DNA of 64,000 nucleotides from Rhodoferax sp. (GTDB lineage: Bacteria > Pseudomonadota > Gammaproteobacteria > Burkholderiales > Burkholderiaceae_C), in NCBI RefSeq assembly GCF_018780565.1, contig NZ_JADMJN010000008.1, positions 124,001 to 188,000 of the forward strand, given 5' to 3'. Positions 28,572 through 37,229 of this stretch are shown piece by piece. Below the pieces are notes generated by a model. The model saw nothing but the letters and a program-made list of their open reading frames with translations, ran no database searches and was not told the DNA's origin. The position numbers and the translations under genes were made by a program. Within the stretch, counting starts at the first letter, position 1. The number at the start of each line of letters is the position of its first letter.

Positions 28572-29257
28572 CCCCGCCCTCTGGCCTCCAGCGCAGCCAG
28601 CGACAAGATTTCCAAACGGCCATAGCCAATACGCACAACGCCGTCGCGCACCAGCGCCTTGAGCTCCTTGGACAGCGTCTGCCGGGTCACGCCCAGCATC
28701 ATCGCCAACGCTTCCTGCGACACCGGCAGCACAGAGCGTGAATCCTTCAACACCGCCGAATCTCCGCGCGCCAAGGCCAGCAGACGGCGCGCCACGCGTG
28801 TGCTGATGGCGCGCAGCATGGTGTCCTCCACCAGGCTATACAGCAAACGCACGCGGGAGGTCAGCAGCACACACATGGCGCGGGCAAACGCGGGGCTCGC
28901 CATCAGGCTGTCAAAAGCCGGCGGGCCCACCACCAGAACCTCCGCCGGCCCCAACGCGGTCACATCATGGGGACGCTGCAAGCCGTCAAACAGGGAGGTC
29001 TCGCCCAGCCAGTTGCCGGCCTCGATCACCACCAGAATGCCTTCCTTGCCGTCTTCGCGCAGGGTCGACACCTTGAAAGAGCCGCTCACAATGCCAAAGA
29101 ACCCACCCGGCGCATCCCCCTGGCGGTAAAGCATTTCCCCGGCCCGCAGGTGCAGCGGTTCACCCGCCGCCAGCAAAGCGTGGCGATGGCGTGCCGACAA
29201 ACCGGCGAACCAGGGATTGGCCATCATGGCAGCAGGGGCTTTGGCTTTGAATGGCAT
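28568..29257 (-). CDS. Crp/Fnr family transcriptional regulator (1)
   Basis: A 229-residue regulator: N-terminal cNMP-binding-like beta-roll (LRAGEMLYRQGDAPGGFFGIVSGSFKV to GNWLGETSLFDG) and a C-terminal winged HTH (VSQEALAMMLGVTRQTLSKELKALVRDGVV). The Cys set needed for the FNR 4Fe-4S cluster is absent, so it is not an oxygen-sensing FNR. ATG at 29257 is chosen; a TTG at 29296 would add 13 residues and overlaps the inverted repeat. It diverges from the HD/aldolase operon, which it probably controls. Confidence 0.86.
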   Translation of the reverse strand: MPFKAKAPAAMMANPWFAGLSARHRHALLAAGEPLHLRAGEMLYRQGDAPGGFFGIVSGSFKVSTLREDGKEGILVVIEAGNWLGETSLFDGLQRPHDVTALGPAEVLVVGPPAFDSLMASPAFARAMCVLLTSRVRLLYSLVEDTMLRAISTRVARRLLALARGDSAVLKDSRSVLPVSQEALAMMLGVTRQTLSKELKALVRDGVVRIGYGRLEILSLAALEARGRG

Positions 29258-29290
29258 GGGCCCGGAATTTTCCCAGTGATTACCCTTAAT

Positions 29291-29306
29291 TGTCAATTTT
29301 TTGACA
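29291..29306. promoter_or_regulatory. Inverted repeat TGTCA-N6-TGACA between divergent genes
   Basis: TGTCAATTTTTTGACA has the geometry of a Crp-family operator (5-base arms, 6-base spacer) and lies between the Crp/Fnr gene and the HD/aldolase operon. Each arm also spells TTGACA on one strand, so the palindrome could double as back-to-back -35 elements. Confidence 0.5.
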
Positions 29307-29387
29307 GTTGAACATCGAAGCAGCGCTTACGCTTCACTTTTGAAACGCCGGCACTGTGCCGGATACCCCCCCACTTTTTGGAGCCCT

Positions 29388-29987
29388 ATGAACGCACGCG
29401 CCACTTTTACCCGCATGAGCGAAAGCACCCAGCAAGACTGGGCCGCCATCGTTCCCGAAGCCATGGCATTCGGCAAAGGCCTGCCCGACCGCGTGCTGGC
29501 CCATCTGAAACTGCTGGATGGCGACTACGGCGGCTTCCCGATCGACCGCTACAGCCATTGCCTGCAAACCGCCACCCGCGCCCTGCGCGATGGCCGCGAC
29601 GAGGAATATGTGGTGTGCGCGCTGCTGCACGACATCGGCGACACGCTGGGCTGCTTCAACCACCCCGACGTGGCGGCTGCCATCCTCAAGCCTTTTGTCA
29701 GCGATGCCAACCTGTGGATGATCCAGAACCATGGCATCTTCCAGGGCTACAACTTCTTCCACCACATCGGCCTGGACCGCAATATGCGCGACATGTTCAA
29801 AGGCCATGAGCACTATGCACGCACCGAAGAATTCATCGAGCTGTACGACAGCCCCGCCTTCGATCCCAAGGCAGAAACCCTGCCCATCAGCGAGTTTGCG
29901 CCCATGGTGCGCCGCCTCATGGCGCAGCCGCGCAATTCGATTTACAAGGCGCCACTGAGCAACACCAGCGCTGCCGTCAACGCCTGA
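29388..29987 (+). CDS. HD-domain protein, PhnZ/TmpB oxygenase-like
   Basis: A 199-residue HD-fold protein. Metal ligands appear in DRYSHCLQTATRA, ALLHDIGD, NHPDVAAA and IQNHGIFQG. The YSHCLQTA helix and protein size resemble PhnZ/TmpB mixed-valent di-iron oxygenases of phosphonate breakdown more than nucleotide hydrolases, but no phosphonate genes are nearby. ATG at 29388 has TTGGAG upstream. It precedes a class II aldolase gene by 49 bases and is divergent from a Crp/Fnr gene, suggesting a small inducible pathway with an unidentified substrate. Confidence 0.75.
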   Translation: MNARATFTRMSESTQQDWAAIVPEAMAFGKGLPDRVLAHLKLLDGDYGGFPIDRYSHCLQTATRALRDGRDEEYVVCALLHDIGDTLGCFNHPDVAAAILKPFVSDANLWMIQNHGIFQGYNFFHHIGLDRNMRDMFKGHEHYARTEEFIELYDSPAFDPKAETLPISEFAPMVRRLMAQPRNSIYKAPLSNTSAAVNA

Positions 29988-30036
29988 TCCAACCCAACCC
30001 ATCACCCCTCTTCACCACCCAATTCAGGAGTCTCCC

Positions 30037-30792
30037 ATGCACATCCCCTCACTCAAAGAAGTCGTCAGCGCCGAAGAATGGCAACTGCGTTGCGATCTGG
30101 CCGCCTGCTACCGCCTGGTGGCCGCCTACGGCTGGAGCGACCTGATCTTCACCCACGTCAGCGCCCGCATCCCCGGCCCCGAGCACCAGTTTCTGATCAA
30201 CCCCTACGGCCTGATGTTTGACGAGATCACCGCTTCCAGCCTGATCAAAATCGACCAGGACTGCAACAAGCTCAGCGACTCCCCCTACGCCGTCAACCCG
30301 GCCGGCTTCACCATCCACAGCTGCATTCACCAGGGCCGTGACGACGCCGGCTGTGTCCTGCACACCCACACCCGCGCCGGTGTGGCGGTCAGCGCCCAGA
30401 AATGCGGCGTGCTGCCTATCAGCCAGCAATCGACCTTTGTGCTGGGCTCCCTCGCCTACCACGACTACGAAGGCGTCGCCCTGCGCGATGACGAAAAGCC
30501 GCGCCTGCAAGCCGATCTGGGCAGCGCCAACTACCTGATGCTGCGCAACCACGGCCTGCTGACCATCGGCAAAACCATTCCCGAAGCCTTCCTGGCCATG
30601 TACACCTTTGAGAACACCTGCCGCATCCAGATCGATGCCCAGGCCGGTGGTGAACTGACCATGGTCAATCCGCAAATCCTGGACGGCATTGCCAACGTGA
30701 TGAAGGTCGCCACCGGCGGCCAGGGCGCCGCGCTGGCATGGCCGTCGCTGCTGCGCAAACTCGATCGCATGGACCCTAGCTACAAGTCCTGA
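30037..30792 (+). CDS. Class II aldolase/adducin family protein
   Basis: A 251-residue zinc aldolase-like protein. VLHTHTRAGVAVSAQ gives two zinc His, and LMLRNHGLLTIGKT the third. SDLIFTHVSARIPG and INPYGLMFDEITASSL are the substrate-side family segments. Members cleave sugar phosphates (fuculose, ribulose type) or act as unassigned decarboxylases. Co-directional with the HD gene and closed by a strong terminator, making a two-gene operon. Confidence 0.88.
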   Translation: MHIPSLKEVVSAEEWQLRCDLAACYRLVAAYGWSDLIFTHVSARIPGPEHQFLINPYGLMFDEITASSLIKIDQDCNKLSDSPYAVNPAGFTIHSCIHQGRDDAGCVLHTHTRAGVAVSAQKCGVLPISQQSTFVLGSLAYHDYEGVALRDDEKPRLQADLGSANYLMLRNHGLLTIGKTIPEAFLAMYTFENTCRIQIDAQAGGELTMVNPQILDGIANVMKVATGGQGAALAWPSLLRKLDRMDPSYKS

Positions 30793-30801
30793 TTTGTTCA
30801 A

Positions 30802-30837
30802 AAAAGCCGCCAGTGCCGGGAGGCGCTGGCGGCTTTT
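30802..30837 (+). terminator. Intrinsic terminator after the aldolase gene
   Basis: AAAAGCCGCCAG (30802-30813) pairs with CTGGCGGCTTTT (30826-30837), and inner bases extend the stem. The stem ends in TTTT and begins with AAAA, so it may work in both directions; it closes the HD/aldolase operon. Confidence 0.9.
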
Positions 30838-30911
30838 GCTTTGTCGCCTTGGCATCCCGGCCACCGATGGAAAGCGTTTATCCTCAACAACATTTTTTTG
30901 AGAGCACGCTT

Positions 30912-31628
30912 ATGGAATTCCAAGAACTCATCAAGGGCCGCAACAGCGTTCGGGGCTATCTGACAAAGCCCGTTCCCCGCGAAATCATCGACCAGATCAT
31001 CGAGGTGGCCAAATGGGCCCCATCGTCGATGAATACCCAGCCCTGGCATGTGCATGTGGTCACCGGTGCGCCGCTTGACCGCATCCGCAAAGGCAACATG
31101 GAAAACATGGTCAGTGGCGTGCCTCCCAAACGTGATTTCCCGATGAAGGAGGCGTATGAAGGCGTCCATCGCCGACGCCAGGTGGATGTCGCCATCCAGC
31201 TTTTTGAGGCCATGGGCATCGCACGTGACGACAAGGAGCGACGCACCGATTGGGTGATGCGCGGTTTTCGCCAGTTCGACGCCCCGGTATCACTGGTCCT
31301 GACCTACGACAAGTACCTGGAGCCCGCTGCGATCAGCCACTTCGATCTGGGCGCCCTCTCGCACGCCATCGTACTGGCGGCATGGGAGCACGGCCTGGGT
31401 TGCGTCATCAACGGCCAGGGCATCATGCAGTCGAGTGTGGTGCGAGAGCATGCCGGCATCCCGGATGACCAAAACATCATGATCTGTATTGCCATGGGTT
31501 ACCCAGACAACAGCTTTGTGGCCAATACCGTGAAATCGGTCCGAGAGGACAACAAACAGTTTGTTCGGTACGTCGGCTTCGACGAACCAGCCTCCACCAA
31601 CCTCAAGCCCACAGAAACCGCGTCATGA
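30912..31628 (+). CDS. Nitroreductase family FMN oxidoreductase
   Basis: A 238-residue nitroreductase-fold protein. GRNSVRGYLTKPVPREIIDQI (FMN phosphate, Arg/Ser), KWAPSSMNTQPWHVHVV and the C-terminal GLGCVINGQGIMQSSVVREHAGI with IAMGYPDNSF are the family elements. It would reduce nitroaromatics, quinones or flavins with NAD(P)H. ATG at 30912 follows a weak Shine-Dalgarno sequence; the upstream frame crosses the terminator and is rejected. Confidence 0.9.
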   Translation: MEFQELIKGRNSVRGYLTKPVPREIIDQIIEVAKWAPSSMNTQPWHVHVVTGAPLDRIRKGNMENMVSGVPPKRDFPMKEAYEGVHRRRQVDVAIQLFEAMGIARDDKERRTDWVMRGFRQFDAPVSLVLTYDKYLEPAAISHFDLGALSHAIVLAAWEHGLGCVINGQGIMQSSVVREHAGIPDDQNIMICIAMGYPDNSFVANTVKSVREDNKQFVRYVGFDEPASTNLKPTETAS

Positions 31629-31656
31629 GCCTATTGGGTCGCACGGCTGAAAACCG

Positions 31657-32931
31657 CTAGCGCCCAAAAAGTTTGCTCAACCCGCTGCCCACCTTGTCAC
31701 CCATCGAGGCACCCGCACCGGTGCCCACCCCCGGCATCACAACCGTGCCAATGGCGGCACCGATCAGGGCGCCACGGGTCAGAGTGACCTCAGGCGCATC
31801 CAGCGTGCCGCCAACCACCAGGGGCACGCCCACGGCCCCGCCCAACTCCACCGTGACGCGCCCAGTCAAGGCCCGGCTTGGTGCCAGAGCCACATTGCCG
31901 CTGGCGCTGAGCGCACCCGAACTCGCCACCAGGTTGGTGAGCTGTGCCGCACGACCTTGTGTATGAACCTGTCCCGCCAGCGTATCCAGCGCGGTTTCGC
32001 CGCCCCGGCTCAGGCCCACGGTCTTGATCGCGCGGGCCAGGTCAATGCCATGCAAGACCGCCTTGTGCACCGTGAACTTGCTTTGCGTCTGCAAGACATC
32101 TGCCAAGGCACCCACACTGGCCGTGCGTCCTGTGAACGTGGTGTCGGCATCCAGCCGCCCGCTTAGCACCGGCTGTGCTGAACTGGTGAGCGCCGCCACC
32201 TCCACGGCGCGCGTCTCCAGCGTGCCCTTGAGTGAAAACTCTGCGCCCGGCTGCGGCGCTGGCTGCAACTGGGCAGAGCCTTTCACCGTGCCACCACCCA
32301 CTTCCATCGCGACCGTCCAGTCATTTCCCTGGCGCTGCAGCCGCGCTTTCGCCCCCTGCAACTGGCCCTTGAGAATCTGGACCGTCACGTCATCGGGCAA
32401 GCCCTGCGGACTCAAGCGTGCATCCGCATGGAGTGTGATGCTGTTTCCTTTGGCACTGACCCAGGTTACCTGGTCCAGCACGGTGCGTTGTGGGATGTAC
32501 TGGTCGTTTGAATCATTCTCGACCTCTGTCCCTCGTGGATTCTTCTTTAACTGCTTCTTTTTTTGTAGCAATGTAATCAGCGAATCGATACTGGCTTGCG
32601 GCAGCGTTGCCTGCCGCACCAGCACCGTGGCCAGTTCAATGCGCCCCTGCAACAGCCCGCTCCAGGCCGGGCGCACAGCCAATTCCTCCAGCGTCAGCGC
32701 CGGACGCGTCTGGATCTCGATGCCGCCCAAACTCACACCAGGCAAGGGCCACACGGTCGCGTCAACGCGGGCCAGCTTCACGTTCACCCCAAGCGCCTGG
32801 CTGGCTTCCTTCGCCACACGAGCCCTGAAATCATCGGTGCCGACCCAGCGCTGCAATCCCCAGACGCCCGCCGCCAGCAGCAACAGCAGCACGACCACAA
32901 CCCACGCGACCCACTTCAGTATTCGATTCAT
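31657..32931 (-). CDS. AsmA-like envelope protein
   Basis: A 424-residue protein. A single N-terminal transmembrane helix (about residues 5-27, WVAWVVVVLLLLLAAGVWGL) precedes a periplasmic AsmA-type beta-rich region (DDFRARVAKEASQALGVNVKLARVDATVWPLPGVSLGGIEI). A C-terminal Gly-rich segment holds GALIGAAIGTVVMPGVGTGAGASMG. AsmA-like proteins act in lipid transport or outer-membrane biogenesis. Residues about 121-141, unusually Lys/Asn-rich (QKKKQLKKNPRG), derive from the dispersed repeat at 32511-32569. It converges on the nitroreductase gene. Confidence 0.83.
   Translation of the reverse strand: MNRILKWVAWVVVVLLLLLAAGVWGLQRWVGTDDFRARVAKEASQALGVNVKLARVDATVWPLPGVSLGGIEIQTRPALTLEELAVRPAWSGLLQGRIELATVLVRQATLPQASIDSLITLLQKKKQLKKNPRGTEVENDSNDQYIPQRTVLDQVTWVSAKGNSITLHADARLSPQGLPDDVTVQILKGQLQGAKARLQRQGNDWTVAMEVGGGTVKGSAQLQPAPQPGAEFSLKGTLETRAVEVAALTSSAQPVLSGRLDADTTFTGRTASVGALADVLQTQSKFTVHKAVLHGIDLARAIKTVGLSRGGETALDTLAGQVHTQGRAAQLTNLVASSGALSASGNVALAPSRALTGRVTVELGGAVGVPLVVGGTLDAPEVTLTRGALIGAAIGTVVMPGVGTGAGASMGDKVGSGLSKLFGR
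32511..32569 (-). repeat. In-frame short dispersed repeat, copy 2
   Basis: On the minus strand this starts GCTACAAAAAAAGAAGC and ends CGAGGGACAGAGGTCGAGAA with ATGATT after it, closely matching copy 1 in order and spacing. Its base composition is clearly more A/T-rich than the surrounding AsmA-like gene, and it adds a Lys-rich stretch to the protein without breaking the frame. Confidence 0.6.
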
Positions 32932-33083
32932 GGTCGCATTTTGCACCGGCCGGGTAGTCTGCCAGCGCACATGTCTGCGGGCTTGGCCGGCCCCCGCTTG
33001 AGCAGGATTTGCTCACAACAGCTAGCATCCTCCTCTCAACTGGTTTTCAACCGATTCAGCAGAATCATTTCCAAGGACTCTCC

Positions 33084-33692
33084 ATGAAGCTTTATTACTC
33101 TCCCGGTGCCTGTTCCCTGTCGCCCCATATTGCACTCAAGGAGTCCGGCCTGGCCTTCGAAGCCATTGCAGCGCCCACCAAGACCCACCAGTTGCCCGAT
33201 GGCACCGACTACTACACCATCAACCCCCTGGGCTATGTGCCCCTGCTGGTGCTGGACGACGGCCGCCAGCTGCGCGAAGGCCCGGCGATCGTGCAATACA
33301 TCGCCGACCAGGTGCCCGCCAAACAACTGGCCCCCGCCAACGGCACCTTTGAGCGGTCCAAATTGCAAGAGTGGTTGAACTTTCTGGGCACCGAGTTGCA
33401 CAAGGGCTTCTCGCCCCTGTTCACCGCCGGCATGCCCGACGAAGCCAAGGCGCTGGTCAAAACCCGCTTGATCTCGCGTCTGAAATGGCTGGACGGCGAA
33501 CTCGCCAACAAGTCTTATCTGATGGGTGACACCTTCACCGTGGCCGATGGCTATCTCTTCACGGTGGCGAACTGGACCAAGCATGTCGGGATTGACATCT
33601 CCGGCCTGCCCAACCTGAGCGCCTTCATGGCCCGCGTGGGTGCCCGCCCCGCTGTGCAGGACGCCATGCGTGCAGAAGGCCTGATCAAGTAA
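33084..33692 (+). CDS. Glutathione S-transferase (beta-class like)
   Basis: A 202-residue GST. The N-terminal thioredoxin-like domain begins MKLYYSPGACSLSPHIAL with the Cys10 typical of bacterial beta-class GSTs; NPLGYVPLLVLDDGRQLREGPAIVQYI binds glutathione. The all-helical C-terminal domain includes SYLMGDTFTVADGYLF. AAGGA precedes the ATG at 33084. It diverges from the AsmA-like gene. Another GST gene lies at 49857. Confidence 0.92.
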   Translation: MKLYYSPGACSLSPHIALKESGLAFEAIAAPTKTHQLPDGTDYYTINPLGYVPLLVLDDGRQLREGPAIVQYIADQVPAKQLAPANGTFERSKLQEWLNFLGTELHKGFSPLFTAGMPDEAKALVKTRLISRLKWLDGELANKSYLMGDTFTVADGYLFTVANWTKHVGIDISGLPNLSAFMARVGARPAVQDAMRAEGLIK

Positions 33693-33700
33693 TCCGTCGA

Positions 33701-34915
33701 TCAGTGGGTCAATGCCCGCTGGCGCGACGCCAGGGCGGCTCCGATCCACAATGCCAGGGCCGAAAACACCAGCCCCCGGGCCAAGCCACCCGGGCCGTCG
33801 GCAATCCAGCCGACGATGGTGGGCCCCACGATCTGCCCCACGGCAAACACAATCGTGAAGGCGCTGATGCCTGCGGCCCAAGCCGATTGCGGCAGGTTGT
33901 GCCGCACCAGCGCAGTGGTGGACGCCACCAGCGACAGAAACACGCCACCAAACAACAAGCCAGAAGCCAGAATGACGGGCCACGCCGAGGTAAGCGCTGG
34001 CAGTACCGTGGCCAGGCCCAGCAAGGCGCTCAACAAGGCCAGCGCCTGCCCTCCCTTGTAGCGATCCAGCAAACGTGCCCAGATGCGTGGCGAAGCCAGC
34101 ACCGCCAAGCCCAGTAGGGCATAAAAGAAAGTCACTGCCGGACCACTGGCGCCCTGCTCACGCAGCAAGGCAATCACAAACGTCATGTAGCCGATATAGC
34201 CCACACCAAACATGGCGTAACCCGCCAGCGCAAAGCCGAACCGCCCCCATTTGAAATCCACGGGCCGGCCGGTGTCACCGGCGGGTGCCTGGTGTGTCAA
34301 ATGCAGGAGCACCCTGGCCGGCCAGCGCAATACCACCGTCACCACGCAGCAAGCCAGCGCCAGTGCCCACCAGGCCCAGGCCCAGCCATGCGGAACTTGT
34401 TCTTCAGCCGCCAGCACCACCGGCACGAGCAGGGCCGACAGCACAATGCCAAAGCCCGTACCCCCGTAGTACAAGCCAATCAAAAAGCCACTGCGCGCCG
34501 GCTGCAAAGCGCCCAGACGCGCCGCCAGCAAGCCCCCGGCAATGAACACCAAAGCACTTGCCACACCAGCCAGCAATCGCTGCGCTAACAGCAAAGGGGT
34601 GTCAGTAAAAAAACCTGTCAAAGCCATGAACACACTGGCCAGCATCGCACCCGTCATCAACACCTGTGCTGCACCAAAGCGTTGCAACAAGCGCGGCGTC
34701 ACCAACGCCCCGAGAAAATACCCCAGGGCATTGACCGTGTTCATGGCCCCTGCCAGGGTGTAGGACCAGCCCAGGTCCGAGCGCATAGGTGGCAGCAAAA
34801 GCCCATAGGAAAAGCGCGTGATGCCCAGGGACAATGCCGCCCCGGTAGACAAAGCCAGGGCCAGCCACACGATGTGTCTCGTGGGCGTCAGTAAAGGGGG
34901 GGTAGAGGTCGTCAT
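33701..34915 (-). CDS. MFS transporter, YbfB/YjiJ family
   Basis: A 404-residue twelve-helix major facilitator. LGITRFSYGLLLPPMRSDLGWSYTLAGAMNTVNALGYFLGALV is the start of helices 1-2 and the YbfB-type signature; the second half has YAMFGVGYIGYMTFVIALL and IGPTIVGWIADG-like segments. The substrate is unknown. It converges on the GST gene with eight bases between and diverges from the OYE gene. Confidence 0.88.
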   Translation of the reverse strand: MTTSTPPLLTPTRHIVWLALALSTGAALSLGITRFSYGLLLPPMRSDLGWSYTLAGAMNTVNALGYFLGALVTPRLLQRFGAAQVLMTGAMLASVFMALTGFFTDTPLLLAQRLLAGVASALVFIAGGLLAARLGALQPARSGFLIGLYYGGTGFGIVLSALLVPVVLAAEEQVPHGWAWAWWALALACCVVTVVLRWPARVLLHLTHQAPAGDTGRPVDFKWGRFGFALAGYAMFGVGYIGYMTFVIALLREQGASGPAVTFFYALLGLAVLASPRIWARLLDRYKGGQALALLSALLGLATVLPALTSAWPVILASGLLFGGVFLSLVASTTALVRHNLPQSAWAAGISAFTIVFAVGQIVGPTIVGWIADGPGGLARGLVFSALALWIGAALASRQRALTH

Positions 34916-35004
34916 GGAGCTTGCATTGTGAAGGAAAGCCTTCAGTTGGGCATATCACGCCTGTTTGCGCGTGTTCCAATTTTCTTTTTACTGTCAGGAA
35001 CATC

Positions 35005-36123
35005 ATGACTTCTCTGTTCGATCCCATCCAGGTTGGCCGCATGCAGCTTGCCAACCGTGTTGCCATGGCCCCCCTCACCCGCAACCGTGCACCCGGTGCC
35101 ATGCCAACTGCATTGATGGCCACTTATTATGGGCAACGCGCCCACCCACAAAATGGTGCGGGCCTGATCGTGAGCGAAGCCACCGCCATCAGCCACCAGG
35201 CGCAGGGCTATTCCGACGTGCCCGGCATCTGGAACGACGAACAGGTGAAGGCCTGGAAACCCGTCACCGATGCAGTCCATGCGGCGGGAGGAAAAATTGT
35301 GATGCAGCTATGGCATGTAGGACGTGTCTCCCATGTGGATCTGCAGCCCGGTGGCCAGGCGCCTGTCGCCCCCTCCGCCATCATTGCCAAGACCAAAACC
35401 GTTCTCATCAAGGATGGCGTCCCCGCTTTCGTCGACACCTCCATGCCGCGCGCCCTGACGCTCGAAGAGCTGCCCGGCATCATCAACGACTACCGCCGTG
35501 CAGCGCGCAATGCCATTGCCGCTGGCTTTGACGGAATCGAGGTCCACGGTGCCAATGGTTATTTACTGGACCAGTTCCTGCGTTCAGGCTCCAACACCCG
35601 CACCGATGCCTATGGTGGCAGCATCGAGAATCGCGCACGTTTATTGCTGGAAGTCATGACCGCTGTAACCCAGGAAATTGGTTCAGATCGCGTGGGCCTG
35701 CGTCTGTCACCCGTCACCCCCGCCAACGACGCGCAAGACCCCAATCCTCAACCGCTTTTTGAGTATGTGGTGAAACAACTTGCACCCCTGCAACTGGCGT
35801 TTTTGCACATCATTGAAGGTTCTACCGGGGGTCCACGGGACCATGTGCAGGGCGACAAACCCTTCGACTATGTCGCGTTTCGCACCGCCTACCGCAACGC
35901 CGGTGGCCAGGGTGCGTGGATCGTGAACAATGGATACAACATCAATCTGGCTAACCAGTCCCTGCAGGAAGGTGCCGATATGGTGGCGTTTGGCCGTCCT
36001 TTTATCTCCAACCCGGATCTGACCCGTCGCCTGCGCGAAGGCGCAGACTTGAATGCACCTGACCGTGCCACCTTTTACGGTGGTGGTGCCAAGGGCTACA
36101 CCGACTACCCTGTTCTCGCCTGA
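35005..36123 (+). CDS. nemA: Old yellow enzyme family alkene reductase
   Basis: A 372-residue FMN TIM-barrel reductase. LFDPIQVGRMQLANRVAMAPLTRNRA opens the barrel, VMQLWHVGRVSH is the substrate loop, and AARNAIAAGFDGIEVHGANGYLLDQFLR with NTRTDAYGGSIENRARLLLEV is diagnostic of OYE/NemA/XenB. It reduces activated alkenes, maleimides or nitrate esters with NAD(P)H. ATG at 35005 follows CAGGA. The specific natural substrate is unknown. Confidence 0.92.
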   Translation: MTSLFDPIQVGRMQLANRVAMAPLTRNRAPGAMPTALMATYYGQRAHPQNGAGLIVSEATAISHQAQGYSDVPGIWNDEQVKAWKPVTDAVHAAGGKIVMQLWHVGRVSHVDLQPGGQAPVAPSAIIAKTKTVLIKDGVPAFVDTSMPRALTLEELPGIINDYRRAARNAIAAGFDGIEVHGANGYLLDQFLRSGSNTRTDAYGGSIENRARLLLEVMTAVTQEIGSDRVGLRLSPVTPANDAQDPNPQPLFEYVVKQLAPLQLAFLHIIEGSTGGPRDHVQGDKPFDYVAFRTAYRNAGGQGAWIVNNGYNINLANQSLQEGADMVAFGRPFISNPDLTRRLREGADLNAPDRATFYGGGAKGYTDYPVLA

Positions 36124-36146
36124 CAACAGGCCAGTAATTCAATACC

Positions 36147-36731
36147 TCAGTCCCCACCCAGACCAATGGGTGCGGGCGCGCGCATGACGATGTGAGTGAA
36201 CAAGCGGTCATAAACGGGATCGCGCGGGTATTTGCCGGTAAGAGGATCACAGTTGGTAGCGAATGCAGCATCAAGCTCTTTCCAGTCGGCGTCGCTCAAC
36301 ACTTTTTGTGCTGCCGGAAGAATCACCATTTCTTCCAGGCGCATGTGTTCCAGATAGAAATCAAGGTACTTCTTGGCTGACTGCTCGAACGCCGGGCGTC
36401 TTGATTCCCCCACCAGCTCCCAGGCCAACAACAAGTGCTGCAACTCTCGCACTGCTGACTCACCTTGGGCATGGTCTTTTTCGAGTCGGGCAATCACATC
36501 CAGCGTATCGGGTGCCAACCGCGCTACGCGAGGAAACAACAACTCCGATTCTTTGGGGTGATGCAAACGCTCCGGAAATTCATCGATGTAGAACAACATC
36601 GCGCGCAGCACATCAAAAAAGCTCTCAGGTTCATCACCAGGACCACGCTCAAACATCAAGCGCAGGGAACGCAACATTGCCGCCAGGGCAGCATGCTCGT
36701 CGCGAATAATTCGAATGCTCTCATGGGCCAT
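36147..36731 (-). CDS. Hemerythrin HHE domain protein (2)
   Basis: A 194-residue four-helix di-iron protein. Ligand candidates are IRDEHAALAAML, ERLHHPKESELLFP, EKDHAQGE and FYLEHMRLEEMVILP, the full His/Glu set. GAGGAG precedes the ATG at 36731. A perfect FNR box lies about 60 bases upstream, so expression is probably raised under low oxygen. Roles known for the family are O2 or NO handling and repair of iron-sulfur proteins. A second HHE gene starts this window. Confidence 0.9.
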   Translation of the reverse strand: MAHESIRIIRDEHAALAAMLRSLRLMFERGPGDEPESFFDVLRAMLFYIDEFPERLHHPKESELLFPRVARLAPDTLDVIARLEKDHAQGESAVRELQHLLLAWELVGESRRPAFEQSAKKYLDFYLEHMRLEEMVILPAAQKVLSDADWKELDAAFATNCDPLTGKYPRDPVYDRLFTHIVMRAPAPIGLGGD

Positions 36732-36784
36732 GATGCGTCTCCTCGTATTTCCTGCAAGGATGGCATGCACAGTACATACGGGCC

Positions 36785-36798
36785 TTGATACAGATCAA
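36785..36798 (-). promoter_or_regulatory. FNR/ANR box upstream of hemerythrin gene
   Basis: TTGATACAGATCAA is a perfect match to the FNR consensus TTGAT-N4-ATCAA. Its centre lies about 60 bases before the hemerythrin start codon at 36731, suitable for activation when oxygen falls. Confidence 0.82.
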
Positions 36799-36859
36799 TA
36801 GACCCAACAGCCCCACAAATACTTACACTGCCAAGGCTGATGCTGTCAAACAATAAACC

Positions 36860-36896
36860 TGTGTATAACTTTCCAGGAAAAGACAAGTTATACACA
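36860..36896. repeat. Perfect 12-base inverted repeat made of DnaA-box nonamers
   Basis: TGTGTATAACTT (36860-36871) and AAGTTATACACA (36885-36896) are perfect inverted copies, 13 bases apart. Each arm contains TTATACACA, a recognised DnaA box variant. It could be a DnaA-binding site, or a hairpin/terminator between the hemerythrin and min transcription units. Confidence 0.65.
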
Positions 36897-37229
36897 GAAA
36901 ATTCATTTACCTGAAAGTTGTTCAGTTTTTCGGTACAACGCAAAAGCACAGTCACCCACATGGGTTCAGAGCACATAAGCCCTTGATTTATAAAACAATA
37001 TGATGCTTGTACACAGCCATGAACGATCCTTACCTACTACTACTATGTATTAATTTAAGAAATAAGAAGACAACCAGGGAAAAGTCCAAGTCAAAAAACA
37101 TGAAATTGTTTCGTCATTTCATCTCCTTTGATCAAGTAAACTTGCCGCACTTCGAGCCATTCTTTTTCAGGTGTTTGCCTGTCCCTGGACCGATACCATG
37201 GATTGCCTCATACCGGTTTTTTGTTTCTC

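Larger units (their letters stand above)
36732..37229. other. AT-rich intergenic region before minC
   Basis: About 500 bases without a supportable gene, much richer in A/T than its flanks. It holds the FNR box for the hemerythrin gene (36785-36798) and an inverted pair of TTATACACA nonamers (36860-36896). A near match, TTGTACACA, lies at 37007-37015, and probable minC promoter sequence closer to 37230. Short frames inside it are low-complexity and have no ribosome site. Confidence 0.75.

Noticed and set aside
36860..37015. Replication origin
   Set aside because: Only two good DnaA boxes and one near match; no dnaA or rpmH gene and no box array, so oriC is not supported here.
37127..37134. 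FNR-like TTGATCAA before minC
   Set aside because: Lacks the four-base spacer of an FNR box; likely a chance palindrome.
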